DNA of 64,000 bases from Schlesneria paludicola DSM 18645 (lineage in GTDB: Bacteria > Planctomycetota > Planctomycetia > Planctomycetales > Planctomycetaceae): NCBI RefSeq assembly GCF_000255655.1, contig NZ_JH636435.1:1483770-1547769 (forward strand), given 5' to 3'. This document shows positions 55,510 to 64,000 of this stretch, piece after piece (position 1 is the stretch's first letter; every line of letters starts with the position of its first letter). Under the pieces are notes generated by a model, which worked only from the letters and a program-made list of their open reading frames with translations, ran no database searches and was not told the DNA's origin. The position numbers were made by a program, and so were the translations under genes.

Positions 55510-56439
55510 ATGTCACATCATCATCACCATCATGCCCCCACTTCTGGCCGTCTCTCAGGACTACTCGCAGCGGGCTCGATCCTCAACATGTTGTATGTGA
55601 TTGTTGAAGGTGCGTTCGGGCTCGCCATCGGATCAATGTCGCTCGTCGCGGACGCCAGCCACAATTTCAGCGATGTGTTGGGGTTACTGCTCGCTTGGGG
55701 TGCCGTGCGTCTGTCGCAATCATCGGCGACGGAACGGAAGACGTACGGGATGCGGCGGTCGACGATCCTTTCGTCACTGCTCAATGCCATCCTGCTACTC
55801 GTTGCCGTCGGCGCGATTGGCGTCGAGGCGATTCACAAGATCATGACGCCGACTCCGATCAGCGGCATGACCGTGATTGTCGTCGCATTGATTGGCATGA
55901 TCGTCAACGGGATCACCGCCTTCATACTTGCCGGCAACCATCACGATCTGAACGTGCGAAGTGCCTTTCTGCATATGCTCGCCGACACAGCGATCTCTTT
56001 TGGGGTGGTCCTGACCGGCGTCATCTACCTCTATACCGGTTGGACGTGGGTCGACCCCGTTGTCAGCCTGCTGATTGCCGTGACGATCGCCATCAGCACT
56101 TGGGACCTGCTTCTGGAATCAGTCCATCTCGCCCTGGACGGAGTTCCAAAGGAAATCGATTCCTCGAAAGTGACGGATTATTTCCGTTCCATTCCGGGAA
56201 TTACCAACTTTCACGATCTTCACATTTGGGCGCTTAGCTCGACAGAAGCGGCATTGACGGTCCATCTCGTTAAACCCGATGGTCAGTTGGACGACGCGCT
56301 GCTCGACCGAATCCGGCACGAACTACACGACCAGTTCCACATTGAACATGCCTCCATCCAGCTCGAAGCCTGTGACTGTCACCACCCGTGCAGCATCACG
56401 ACATCGACCGCTGATCACCCTCCAGATAGAGCCCACTAG
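55510..56439 (+). CDS. Cation diffusion facilitator (CzcD/ZitB-type)
   Basis: 309 residues with a natural MSHHHHHHAPTSG start. Six membrane segments follow; metal-site motifs are VADASHNFSDVLG in TM2 (Asp48, His51, Asp55 by my count) and HMLADTAISFGV in TM5. The C-terminal cytoplasmic domain (about 205-290) has NFHDLHIWALSSTEAALTVH and ends with Cys/His (CDCHHPCSI). It exports Zn or related divalent ions from cytoplasm to periplasm by proton exchange. Its stop codon touches the start of the RND gene (TAG then ATG), so the two are translationally coupled. Confidence 0.93.
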   Translation: MSHHHHHHAPTSGRLSGLLAAGSILNMLYVIVEGAFGLAIGSMSLVADASHNFSDVLGLLLAWGAVRLSQSSATERKTYGMRRSTILSSLLNAILLLVAVGAIGVEAIHKIMTPTPISGMTVIVVALIGMIVNGITAFILAGNHHDLNVRSAFLHMLADTAISFGVVLTGVIYLYTGWTWVDPVVSLLIAVTIAISTWDLLLESVHLALDGVPKEIDSSKVTDYFRSIPGITNFHDLHIWALSSTEAALTVHLVKPDGQLDDALLDRIRHELHDQFHIEHASIQLEACDCHHPCSITTSTADHPPDRAH

Positions 56440-59400
56440 ATGAATGCATTAATCCGCTTTTCGCTGCATAACCGCCTGTTGATCGTCTGCCTGTCGCTTG
56501 TGACGCTCGTGCTTGGTTCGATCACAATGGCCAGGCTGCCGATCGATATCTTTCCCAGCCTGACCAAGCCCCGCGTCGTCGTGATGACGGAATGCCTGGG
56601 GTTGGCGCCCGAGGAAGTCGAAACACTTGTCACACTTCCGATGGAGACCGCGCTCAACGGTGCGTCAGGCGTACAGACCGTGCGCAGCACTTCGGGAATT
56701 GGCCTGTCGGTGATTTATGTCGAATTCGACTGGAATTCCAACATCTACGTCGCTCGGCAAATCGTGACCGAGCGTCTCGCGACGGTCACGGGCAGCCTTC
56801 CAGCTGGCATCAAACCTGAACTCGCCCCCGTCAGTTCGATCATGGGCCAGATCATGATGGTCGGAATGTACAGCCGTGACGGGACAACCAAACCGATGGA
56901 AGTCCGGACGCTGGCCGACTGGGTGGTTCGTCGACGCCTATTGACCATTCCCGGTGTCTCGCAAGTCGTCACGATGGGGGGTGGACGAAAACAGTTTCAA
57001 GTCCTCGTCAATCCGGAATCATTGTTGGCTTACGGTGTAACACTCGAGGACGTGGAAACGGCACTGCGAGAATCCAATCAGAATGCGACAGGCGGATTTC
57101 TCGAACAAGGCTCGATGGAGTTCCTGGTCCGAGGCATCGGCCGGATCCGTAGCGTGGATGATCTTGCCAGCACGGTCGTGAAGACCACCGACGCTCGGTC
57201 GGTTCTACTACACGATGTCGCTCGAATCGTCGAAGGACCGCAGATCAAACGTGGTGACTCGTCCGTCAACGGGCATCCGTCGGTTGTGCTGACCATCGGC
57301 AAGCAACCGAATGCCGACACGCGCGACTTGACGGCACAGATTGAGCAGGCCCTTGAAGACTTGAAACAATCGTTACCTGCCGATGTCGAGATCGACCCTA
57401 CAATCTTCCAACAGCGGCGATTCATCGACCTGGGGATCCATAATGTGCTCGAGGCCCTGCGCGACGGGGCAATTCTGGTTTTCATCATCCTGTTTTTATT
57501 CTTGATGAACTTTCGAACGACGTTCATCACGCTGACCGCAATCCCGCTGTCCTTCGTCATCACAGGTCTTGTGTTCCACTGGACCGGGTTGTCCATCAAC
57601 GTCATGACCTTGGGCGGACTGGCCGTCGCAATGGGCGAGCTGGTCGACGACGCCATTGTCGACATCGAAAACGTCTTTCGACGACTCAATGAGAATGCAC
57701 GTCTGCCGAACCCGAGACCCAGACTGGAAGTGATCTATCGTGCCAGCATCGAGATTCGTAGTGCCATTGTGTACGGAACCATGCTCGTCATTCTGGTATT
57801 CGTCCCACTGTTTGCACTGTCCGGCATTGAAGGGCGACTGTTTGTTCCGCTTGGAATTGCGTACATCGTCTCGATCCTGGCGTCGCTGCTGGTTTCACTG
57901 ACGGTGACACCCGTGCTGGGCAGCTTGTTGCTGAACCCCGAAACGGGGGCGTCCGGTCATAGTTCCTCCCATGATAGTCCGCTGCTACGGCTACTCAAAC
58001 GTCTGGTCACGCCTGTCATTCACCTGAGCATGGATCGCACGGGATTGTCCGTCATTCTCGCCGGGGTCGGCGCGGCAATTGTGGGCTGTGCGATTCTGAT
58101 GTTCAACATCGGCAGTGACTTTCTGCCGCCCTTTGATGAAGGGGCCGCACAAATCAATGTCGTTTTGCCCCCAGGAAGCTCTCTCGAAACGTCGAACCGC
58201 GTCAGCAAGATGGTGGACCGTGCGTTCGCGCGTCACCTGCAAGACTCCGAGCATCCCCAGGGCATCGTCAAGAACTTCGTTCGCCGCAGTGGGCGAGCCG
58301 AGTTGGACGAGCATGCGGAAGGGGTCAACGTGACGGAATATATCGTTTCACTGAATCCCTCGAGCGGGAAAAGCCGCCAGGAAGTCCTTGCGATGTTCCG
58401 CCAGGAACTCGAAGAAATACCAGGTGTCGAATATGAGGTGGAACAACCGCTGGCCCACTTGATCAGCCATATGCTTTCCGGAGTCACGGCGCAAATTGCC
58501 ATTAAAGTCTTTGGAGAAGACCTCGAAGTCTTGAGGAAAGAGGCTCAGGAAATCAAGGCCGCCATCGAAGGAATTCCCGGTTTGGCACCACCGCTAATCG
58601 AGCCACAAACCCTGATCCCCCAACTGCGGATTGAACTGGATCGAGAGCAACTTGAGGCCTATGGCTTGCGTGCCGCACAGGTCAACGAATTCATCGAAAC
58701 GGCACTCAGCGGACGCGTCACTTCGTCCATCCTCGAAGGTCAGCGGCAGTTCGACCTGGTGGTGCGACTTGACGATGAATTCCGCACGCACATGGAAACG
58801 ATTCAGCGATTGTCACTCAATCTACCCAACGGAGGACGAATTCCCTTGTCGGCGGTGGCGAAGATCTACGAGGCAGGGGGCCCCAACATGATCAATCACG
58901 AACGCGTCAAACGACGGATCATCATTCGCGCAAATACCACCGACCGCGATCTTGGGAGTGTGGTGGCGGACATTCAAAAAACGATCAAAGCCAAGGTCGA
59001 ACTTCCAGAAGGTTACTTCGTTGAGTATGGGGGCCAGTTCGAAGCTCAGCAAGAAGCCACACGACTGATCGCACTCCTCAGTCTGGTTTCCATCGTCGGA
59101 ATTTTTCTGGTCCTCTACACCCTATTCCCATCGACGCGAATCGTTCTGCAGATCATGTTAGCGCTTCCGATCGCTTATGTTGGCGGCGCAATTGGACTGT
59201 GGTTGACGAAACAAACGCTCACCGTCGCCAGTCTGGTGGGATTCATTTCGCTGGGTGGAATCGCCGCTCGAAATGGAATCTTGCTTGTCTCGCACTACAT
59301 GCATCTGATGCGTGAAGAGGGAGAAGGGTTCACGGCGGAAATGGTTCTTCGCGGAAGCCTCGAACGGTTGGCACCGGTGTTGATGACAGCCCTGACGGCG

Positions 59401-59610
59401 GGTATCGGTCTGGTCCCGCTGGTGCTCGGCGGGCAACAACCGGGCAAAGAGATCCTCTATCCCGTTGCCACGGTCATTCTCGGCGGCTTGATCACCTCCA
59501 CCATCTGTGAGTACGTCGTTCACCCTGGTCTGTTCTGGCGACTGAGCGGCACAGCCGCGAAGCGTCTCGCGAACAAGCAACACGAGGGCCATGCGGAAGA
59601 AATCACTTGA
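56440..59610 (+). CDS. CzcA-family heavy-metal RND efflux pump
   Basis: 1056 residues, full length for the family. It has the N-terminal FSLHNRLLIVCLSLVTLVLG segment and IDIFPSLTKPRVVVMTECLGLAPEEVETLVTLPME. TM4 reads MTLGGLAVAMGELVDDAIVDIENVFRR, with acidic residues of the proton path. FDEGAAQINVVLPPGSS, then TM10-11 LVGFISLGGIAARNGILLV and LMTALTAGIGLVPLVLGG follow. Heavy-metal class rather than drug class by the ELVDDAIV..EN motif. Together with the fusion protein and CDF gene it would form a metal-export system, still needing an outer-membrane channel from elsewhere. Confidence 0.93.
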   Translation: MNALIRFSLHNRLLIVCLSLVTLVLGSITMARLPIDIFPSLTKPRVVVMTECLGLAPEEVETLVTLPMETALNGASGVQTVRSTSGIGLSVIYVEFDWNSNIYVARQIVTERLATVTGSLPAGIKPELAPVSSIMGQIMMVGMYSRDGTTKPMEVRTLADWVVRRRLLTIPGVSQVVTMGGGRKQFQVLVNPESLLAYGVTLEDVETALRESNQNATGGFLEQGSMEFLVRGIGRIRSVDDLASTVVKTTDARSVLLHDVARIVEGPQIKRGDSSVNGHPSVVLTIGKQPNADTRDLTAQIEQALEDLKQSLPADVEIDPTIFQQRRFIDLGIHNVLEALRDGAILVFIILFLFLMNFRTTFITLTAIPLSFVITGLVFHWTGLSINVMTLGGLAVAMGELVDDAIVDIENVFRRLNENARLPNPRPRLEVIYRASIEIRSAIVYGTMLVILVFVPLFALSGIEGRLFVPLGIAYIVSILASLLVSLTVTPVLGSLLLNPETGASGHSSSHDSPLLRLLKRLVTPVIHLSMDRTGLSVILAGVGAAIVGCAILMFNIGSDFLPPFDEGAAQINVVLPPGSSLETSNRVSKMVDRAFARHLQDSEHPQGIVKNFVRRSGRAELDEHAEGVNVTEYIVSLNPSSGKSRQEVLAMFRQELEEIPGVEYEVEQPLAHLISHMLSGVTAQIAIKVFGEDLEVLRKEAQEIKAAIEGIPGLAPPLIEPQTLIPQLRIELDREQLEAYGLRAAQVNEFIETALSGRVTSSILEGQRQFDLVVRLDDEFRTHMETIQRLSLNLPNGGRIPLSAVAKIYEAGGPNMINHERVKRRIIIRANTTDRDLGSVVADIQKTIKAKVELPEGYFVEYGGQFEAQQEATRLIALLSLVSIVGIFLVLYTLFPSTRIVLQIMLALPIAYVGGAIGLWLTKQTLTVASLVGFISLGGIAARNGILLVSHYMHLMREEGEGFTAEMVLRGSLERLAPVLMTALTAGIGLVPLVLGGQQPGKEILYPVATVILGGLITSTICEYVVHPGLFWRLSGTAAKRLANKQHEGHAEEIT

Positions 59611-59840
59611 AATGCAGTGCGCAGTTTCGGGAATTCGGCGAGCCGACAAGCGTCACGGTGCGTTGATTTCATCGTCCAGCGAGGGTGGTGACGACGAAAA
59701 TTTGCCTCGTTCTCAAGCTCCCGCAATACGACACTTTCGACCTCCTTTTGTGTGCCACTGGCTGTGCCAGTGCCAGTAGATTCTGGGCTGAGGCACATGC
59801 GGAGATTGACCATGACGGCGACCACTGAAGACTCAACTTC

Positions 59841-59876
59841 ACCTGTAGCGACGAACGCCGGTTCGTCGCTACAGGT
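59841..59876. terminator. perfect 16-bp hairpin between convergent genes
   Basis: ACCTGTAGCGACGAAC (59841-59856) pairs perfectly with 59861-59876 around the loop GCCG. It stands 3 bases before the DUF1501 stop and 230 bases after the RND stop. A smaller hairpin (CACTGGC-TGT-GCCAGTG, 59756-59772) lies just upstream. Confidence 0.8.
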
Positions 59877-59879
59877 CGA

Positions 59880-61286
59880 TCACACCAGAATTGAGTTGAT
59901 CGGCGTACCATCGCAGATTGTCAACGGTCTGCCGAGATTGTCCTGAAGCTGCAGTTCGGGATTCACGCCCAGGCAATGATAAATTGTGGCCGCCAGATCC
60001 TGAGGCTTCGTAGGAAACGAGGCGGGGTATGCCGCAAACCGATCACTTGAGCCATGTACGATGCCGCCCTGTATCCCTCCCCCGGCCAGGACCGACGTAA
60101 AGCAGCTTGGCCAATGGTCGCGGCCATCACGTCCTGCCCCTGCGCCACCGACGACGCCTTGTCCCACGCGTGGGGTTCGGCCCATCTCACCGGTCCAGAC
60201 AATCAGCGTTTCGTCGAGCATCCCCCGCTGCTTGAGATCGTCCAGCAATGCGCTGAACGCCTGATCGGTGACAGGGCAAAGCCGCGTCTTCAGATCAATG
60301 AAATTACGATTGTGGGTATCCCAGTAGACGCTGACATTCGTCAGCCCGTCGTTCGGCCAGAAGACCGTCACAAACGGGACACCAGCTTCGACAAGTCGAC
60401 GTGCCTGCAGGACAGACTGACCATGAACATTCATCCCATAGCGTTCGCGAAGTGCCATCGGTTCGCGACTGAGATCAAACGCTGAGGTCGCCCCTTGGGA
60501 TGACAACAGTGAGAACGCACGTTCATAGTGGCTGTCACGGGCCATGACCCGAACATCGCCCTCCAGGTAATGCAGTTGCTGATCGATCGACTCAAGCAGA
60601 TGCCTTCGCTGATTCGAACGCGATTCAGGAATCTCGGCGCGCAACGCAAAGTCGCCGACATGGTAGTCAGGCTTGCTGCCATCGGCGTCAATTCGCATGG
60701 GATCGAGCGTTGGACCGAGCCAGCCCGCTCCCTGCCCATGTGATGACTCGACGAATCGTGGCGCCCCGTTCGGAACGACAGGCATCATCGACACAAAGGG
60801 AGGTAGCGGGCCGCGACCATGTCCCAGCTTTGCAATCACCGATCCGATGCTCGGCCAGTCCTCCGCCAGCGCGGCGCCGCGCCGCGGGGTTCCACGTCCC
60901 GTCAGCGGGTAGTGTGTGGCTGAGGTGTGGTCGACATCATCATGCGTCATCGAACGAATGACCGCCAACTGATCGGCCCGCTGCGCCAGAAGCGGTAGGT
61001 GCTCACAAATCTGCAGCCCTGGGACCTTCGTATCGATCGGTTGAAATTCTCCCCGGTATTCGGCCGGGGCGCCGGGCTTCATGTCCCAAGTATCCTGATG
61101 TGCGGGACCGCCCCACATGAACAAAAAAATGCACGCTTTCGCCTTTGGACGCGCTGCCGCAGCAGCGAGTGACTCGTTCGCCACCGCCTGATTGAGCTGA
61201 AACCATTTCGGCAGATCAAGCCCCATCAGGCTGACGGCCCCGGCACGCAGATAATCACGTCGTCGAATCAAGCGGCGATCGAACAT
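59880..61286 (-). CDS. DUF1501 domain protein
   Basis: 468 residues. The N-terminus RRLIRRRDYLRAGAVSLMGL looks like a Tat leader. KACIFLFMWGGPAHQDTWDMKPG, HYPLTGRGTPRRGAALAEDW, LIVWTGEMGRTPRVG and GRDHWPSCFTSVLAGGGIQGG are typical of DUF1501, an alkaline-phosphatase-fold, sulfatase-like secreted family very abundant in Planctomycetota. It is usually paired with a DUF1549/DUF1553 cytochrome-like protein, which is absent here, so this is a lone copy. Reaction unknown. ATG 61286. Confidence 0.92.
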   Translation of the reverse strand: MFDRRLIRRRDYLRAGAVSLMGLDLPKWFQLNQAVANESLAAAAARPKAKACIFLFMWGGPAHQDTWDMKPGAPAEYRGEFQPIDTKVPGLQICEHLPLLAQRADQLAVIRSMTHDDVDHTSATHYPLTGRGTPRRGAALAEDWPSIGSVIAKLGHGRGPLPPFVSMMPVVPNGAPRFVESSHGQGAGWLGPTLDPMRIDADGSKPDYHVGDFALRAEIPESRSNQRRHLLESIDQQLHYLEGDVRVMARDSHYERAFSLLSSQGATSAFDLSREPMALRERYGMNVHGQSVLQARRLVEAGVPFVTVFWPNDGLTNVSVYWDTHNRNFIDLKTRLCPVTDQAFSALLDDLKQRGMLDETLIVWTGEMGRTPRVGQGVVGGAGAGRDGRDHWPSCFTSVLAGGGIQGGIVHGSSDRFAAYPASFPTKPQDLAATIYHCLGVNPELQLQDNLGRPLTICDGTPINSILV

Positions 61287-61475
61287 CTTGATCTCATCGT
61301 TCCTGTAGGGCGAAAGAGGACTTTCGCATTTGGCGTCCAGCGAATGATTCGGTTAGACTAAATTTGAGTGAATCAGTCATGACTGTCCGTGATCCATCAG
61401 CGGATCACATTCGAATAAACACGGCACGGGGCGGCGAGCACGCTCCCCTGTTAGTCCTTCATCTTGGCGATGGCA

Positions 61476-62042
61476 ATGTCCGACACGCAATACTTTAAGC
61501 GTTACCGGATGGAGATCCAACTGGATTCAACTCCGGCCGTCCCTGTGTCATTACCCGAAGGGTACTTCTGGTCACCGTGGAATGAGGCCGATCTTGAGCG
61601 TCATGCGTTCGTCAAATTTCGCAGTTTTCGCGACGAACTCGACTCAGAAGTCTTTTCCTGTCTTGGTGACTACTACGGCTGCCTGAGACTGATGAACGAG
61701 ATCGCCCATCAAGAGGCGTTCCTCGCACCAGCAACCTGGCTGATCAGTTGGATCGATCAGGTTCACACACCACAAGACTGTGGAACCATTCAAGGAATCG
61801 CTGTCACCGAACAATTGGGATCGATTCAAAATGTGGGGGTCGTTCCCGAGCATCGCAGTATCGGATTGGGACGCGCCCTGGTCCTGAAAACGCTCGAGGG
61901 CTTCCGGCAGGCACGCCTGAAGCGTGCGGTGCTGGAAGTCACGGCCAACAATGTTTCTGCAGTCGATCTTTACCGCAGTATTGGGTTTCGCGTCGTACGA
62001 ACGATGTATCGTGTCGCCCCGGTCGAAGAATCACTAGCATGA
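61476..62042 (+). CDS. GNAT-family N-acetyltransferase
   Basis: About 188 residues with a C-terminal GNAT domain: IQNVGVVPEHRSIGLGRALV is the acetyl-CoA loop (V.P..R..GLG..L), followed by AVLEVTANNVSAVDLYRSIGF, the usual fourth-strand and beta-bulge region. The N-terminal 90 residues (FKRYRMEIQL, FWSPWNEADLERHAFVKFRSF) are specific to a planctomycete subgroup. Substrate unknown. Start ATG 61476 or 61470; a TTG at 61464 is less likely. Confidence 0.88.
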   Translation: MSDTQYFKRYRMEIQLDSTPAVPVSLPEGYFWSPWNEADLERHAFVKFRSFRDELDSEVFSCLGDYYGCLRLMNEIAHQEAFLAPATWLISWIDQVHTPQDCGTIQGIAVTEQLGSIQNVGVVPEHRSIGLGRALVLKTLEGFRQARLKRAVLEVTANNVSAVDLYRSIGFRVVRTMYRVAPVEESLA

Positions 62043-62167
62043 CCGACAGTTGTCAAGGGAAATTGACTTTAAGTCTGCCTGCAGTGTGAATGACCACCGC
62101 ACACGCTGAATGCCGATTTCCCATCGCGGCTTTCCTCGGCGTCGAACAGGGTGCCCAGTTTGGGGTA

Positions 62168-62566
62168 TCACCACGTCACAAGGCTTCCGTCAATCTTCTT
62201 CAGATTGACACTTGTGCCCCAATCGAGCTTGGGAAGATTCTTACGTTTCAAGCTGGTCAATCGAAGCTTCCCCGACTGTCTCTCATTCAGTGTGATATTG
62301 CCAATCACTTCATCATTCACTTGTACCGCGAGTACTGTCCCCGGCGGCAAAGGAACATTCTTCACATCAATCGACAAAACGTCATGGTCTTTGACATTGG
62401 GCTCACCACGGACTTCTACGTGACGCGCTGATCCTGAAGCGGCAAAGTGTCCTCGACAACCAAACAGCGGTAGTCGAAGCTCCCGCTTAAATGCCCACGA
62501 TGGGGTCGTCCACAGAAAGGTCACCGTCAAGAAACAAAGCATGCGGACCAACCAGCCGTGGTTCAT
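62168..62566 (-). CDS. Small secreted protein of unknown function
   Basis: 132 residues: signal peptide MNHGWLVRMLCFLTVTFLW, then TTPSWA with cleavage likely after it. The mature part contains FGCRGHFAASGSARHVEV, LSIDVKNVPLPPGTVLAVQV and IGNITLNERQSGKLRLTS, a short beta-rich domain that looks like a repeat-type secreted protein. It is the gene after the thioredoxin-fold protein on the same strand, 84 bases downstream. No family named. Confidence 0.7.
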   Translation of the reverse strand: MNHGWLVRMLCFLTVTFLWTTPSWAFKRELRLPLFGCRGHFAASGSARHVEVRGEPNVKDHDVLSIDVKNVPLPPGTVLAVQVNDEVIGNITLNERQSGKLRLTSLKRKNLPKLDWGTSVNLKKIDGSLVTW

Positions 62567-62649
62567 ACAGTCGTTACCTTTTTGTGGCGTGTGACGTGAA
62601 AAACTAAACGCGTAACAGAGAAGTGAGCGAACAGATTATGTCCTGAATT

Positions 62650-64000
62650 TCACTCTGGAAGATCAGGAGCGGGGGGAACAGACTCGGAATTGCCTGCGGG
62701 AGATGTTTCGGACTTGGTTTCGGGTGTCGCTGACGTTGCGGCCGGTGTCTCAGCCGGTTGCGTGTCGGACTTTGGCTCAGTCGCGATCGGGTTCGCCGCA
62801 GATTCGACTGGCGCGGCAACATCGGTCCCCTCGATTGGAATCAGAGCCGACTGCAACACGAGTCTTGACTGCAATTCTTTATCAACCGTCCCGTTTTGAA
62901 CCCACGCCACCAGTGACAGGCTGCTTTTAATGGACGGCTTCAGTTGCGCGGGGAACTCGGTTCGGCGTCCCGCTTCGAACTGAGAAATGTAGTGCGTGAG
63001 ATGATCTTGAATGTCCGACAGCGGCATCGTGATCGCGTATTTCAACTCACCCTTTTTCGGAGGAATCCCCTTGGAGCCGTCCAACGATTCTCGTGCAACG
63101 AATTCATGTTCGAAGATTCCGTTCGACCCCAAGGGCCAGAACGTTTGGACTTTGTTTTCGACAATCGCCATCCGCAAACGACATGATGGAAGGATGTCTT
63201 CGGGAATTCCGGTCGCTTCCACCTCGACGGCTAGTTGCCCATCGGTCACCTTGGCGGAAAGTTTGAGAGCCACGTCGGTCTTCATCGCCAGACGCTCGTC
63301 AATCACTTGCCGAAAGAGGGCGTATCCGTTCGGGGTCGATTGAATCAAACCCGAGTAGTAACGCGGGTCGAGCATCATTCCATCGACCACGACAGTCGGT
63401 GTCGCCGAGAGGTTATAAAAAGCCCCGCGTTCCTCGGAATCCTGATTGGCCAGCCCGTCTGGTCCTGGGATGTGCTGGTGGTAGCGAACGACGACGACTT
63501 CCGATGTCGGATAGGTTTTACTCAAAGCTTCGACGGCCAGGTCGGCAGCAACGCAAGGCGGACACTGCATTCCGGTAAACAGCTCAACGAGAACTGTTCG
63601 ATTTCCCGCATCTACCGCGGGTGGTGCAGCGATTTTTGCTTGCACTTCCGTCAGCAGGGCACCGATTTTCTGGTGATAGACTTCCAGCAACCGCTTATCA
63701 TAGCCGTCTTCGTTGCCGTGCTTTTGATTCCAGAGTTTCTTTAGCACTTCATGGGGAGTCGGCGAATTCGGCGGTTCGCCAGCACGGAGCTGCAGGATTG
63801 TTGCTTCCAGTAGGGGCAAAGCCACGATATCAGTCAGGTACTCGATGGCCTGATCGGCATTTCCTGTACGCTCGGCATGCGTCGCCAGGGCCAGCAGCAC
63901 CTCGGAATTGAAGGGTTGCTTTGCGACAATTTCCGTAAGTCCGGCGGCCGCCTTCGTTCGCTCGTCGTCGGGCGTGCTTTCACTCATTAACTGCCGTGAC
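62650..64000 (-). CDS. Thioredoxin-fold (DUF1223-like) protein, 5' end outside window
   Basis: At least 445 residues. An ATG lies at 63987 but the frame stays open to the window edge, and the visible N-terminus (LTEIVAKQPFNSEVLLALAT, ERTGNADQAIEYLTDIVALP) reads like the middle of a TPR region, so the true start is probably further right. Residues about 130-230 form a thioredoxin-like domain: TVLVELFTGMQCPPCVAADL (CPPC redox motif), VVVRYHQHIPGPDG and NLSATPTVVVDGMM. A beta-rich region and a Pro/Ala/Glu-rich tail follow. It probably acts in the periplasm in disulfide or redox reactions; partner unknown. Confidence 0.8.
   Translation of the reverse strand, partial: SRQLMSESTPDDERTKAAAGLTEIVAKQPFNSEVLLALATHAERTGNADQAIEYLTDIVALPLLEATILQLRAGEPPNSPTPHEVLKKLWNQKHGNEDGYDKRLLEVYHQKIGALLTEVQAKIAAPPAVDAGNRTVLVELFTGMQCPPCVAADLAVEALSKTYPTSEVVVVRYHQHIPGPDGLANQDSEERGAFYNLSATPTVVVDGMMLDPRYYSGLIQSTPNGYALFRQVIDERLAMKTDVALKLSAKVTDGQLAVEVEATGIPEDILPSCRLRMAIVENKVQTFWPLGSNGIFEHEFVARESLDGSKGIPPKKGELKYAITMPLSDIQDHLTHYISQFEAGRRTEFPAQLKPSIKSSLSLVAWVQNGTVDKELQSRLVLQSALIPIEGTDVAAPVESAANPIATEPKSDTQPAETPAATSATPETKSETSPAGNSESVPPAPDLPE

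Overview
The window looks like a chromosome segment of a planctomycete (Planctomycetota, probably order Planctomycetales). The evidence is a prepilin-type DUF1559 protein, two secreted formylglycine-type sulfatases, a DUF1501 protein, a short carboxypeptidase-regulatory-like lipoprotein, several secreted proteins of unknown function, and many long intergenic palindromes. No tRNA, rRNA or CRISPR array was recognised.

Left flank (1-11.8 kb), ordinary chromosome: a fused siroheme enzyme (CobA-HemD) on the minus strand, threonyl-tRNA synthetase with an insertion of about 65-70 residues, a small secreted protein, then a plus-strand run of DUF1559 protein, lipoprotein and two sulfatases that ends in a perfect 14-bp hairpin.

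Accessory island (11.8-37.3 kb): every credible gene is on the minus strand. Read in transcription order, it starts with a 2258-residue RHS/YD-repeat protein. This has a tail-fibre-like N-terminus, serine-rich linkers and a unique 218-residue C-terminal tip, and a candidate immunity gene follows 4 nt later. About 10 kb of small genes comes next: membrane proteins, a lipoprotein, two paralogous 212/213-residue proteins each preceded by a displaced toxin tail, a duplicated 253-residue membrane protein and a displaced RHS core fragment. Twelve copies (full, degenerate or half) of one palindromic repeat, core GGTGTCAGGAACC...GGTTCCTGACACC, punctuate this stretch. The repeats coincide with the breakpoints of the duplications and gene fragments. 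Beyond them lie two glycosyltransferases, a methyltransferase, a tail-fibre-like gene interrupted by an in-frame TGA, and a 70-residue phage-like protein. I read the island as a polymorphic-toxin locus with an archive of orphan toxin tails and immunity genes shuffled by repeat-mediated recombination, next to or inside a phage-tail-derived module. This is the most interesting part of the window.

Right flank (37.3-64 kb), mostly ordinary: a GspA/ExeA-like ATPase, PhoH and a 7TM-HD phosphohydrolase (probable operon), an aldo/keto reductase, a membrane protein, a very cysteine-rich secreted protein, a SWIM/SNF2 helicase, DNA polymerase III delta prime, and a TPR protein. A heavy-metal efflux cluster follows (Cys/His-rich secreted protein, His-rich membrane-fusion protein, CDF transporter, CzcA-type RND pump). 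The window ends with DUF1501, a GNAT acetyltransferase, a secreted protein and a thioredoxin-fold protein cut by the edge.

Five intergenic repeat families were seen: the cassette repeat, two larger palindromes carrying GGGGACAGGCAC, a 24-bp GTTACCAAGCTCC palindrome, and an 86-88 bp element placed directly after two genes of the metal cluster.
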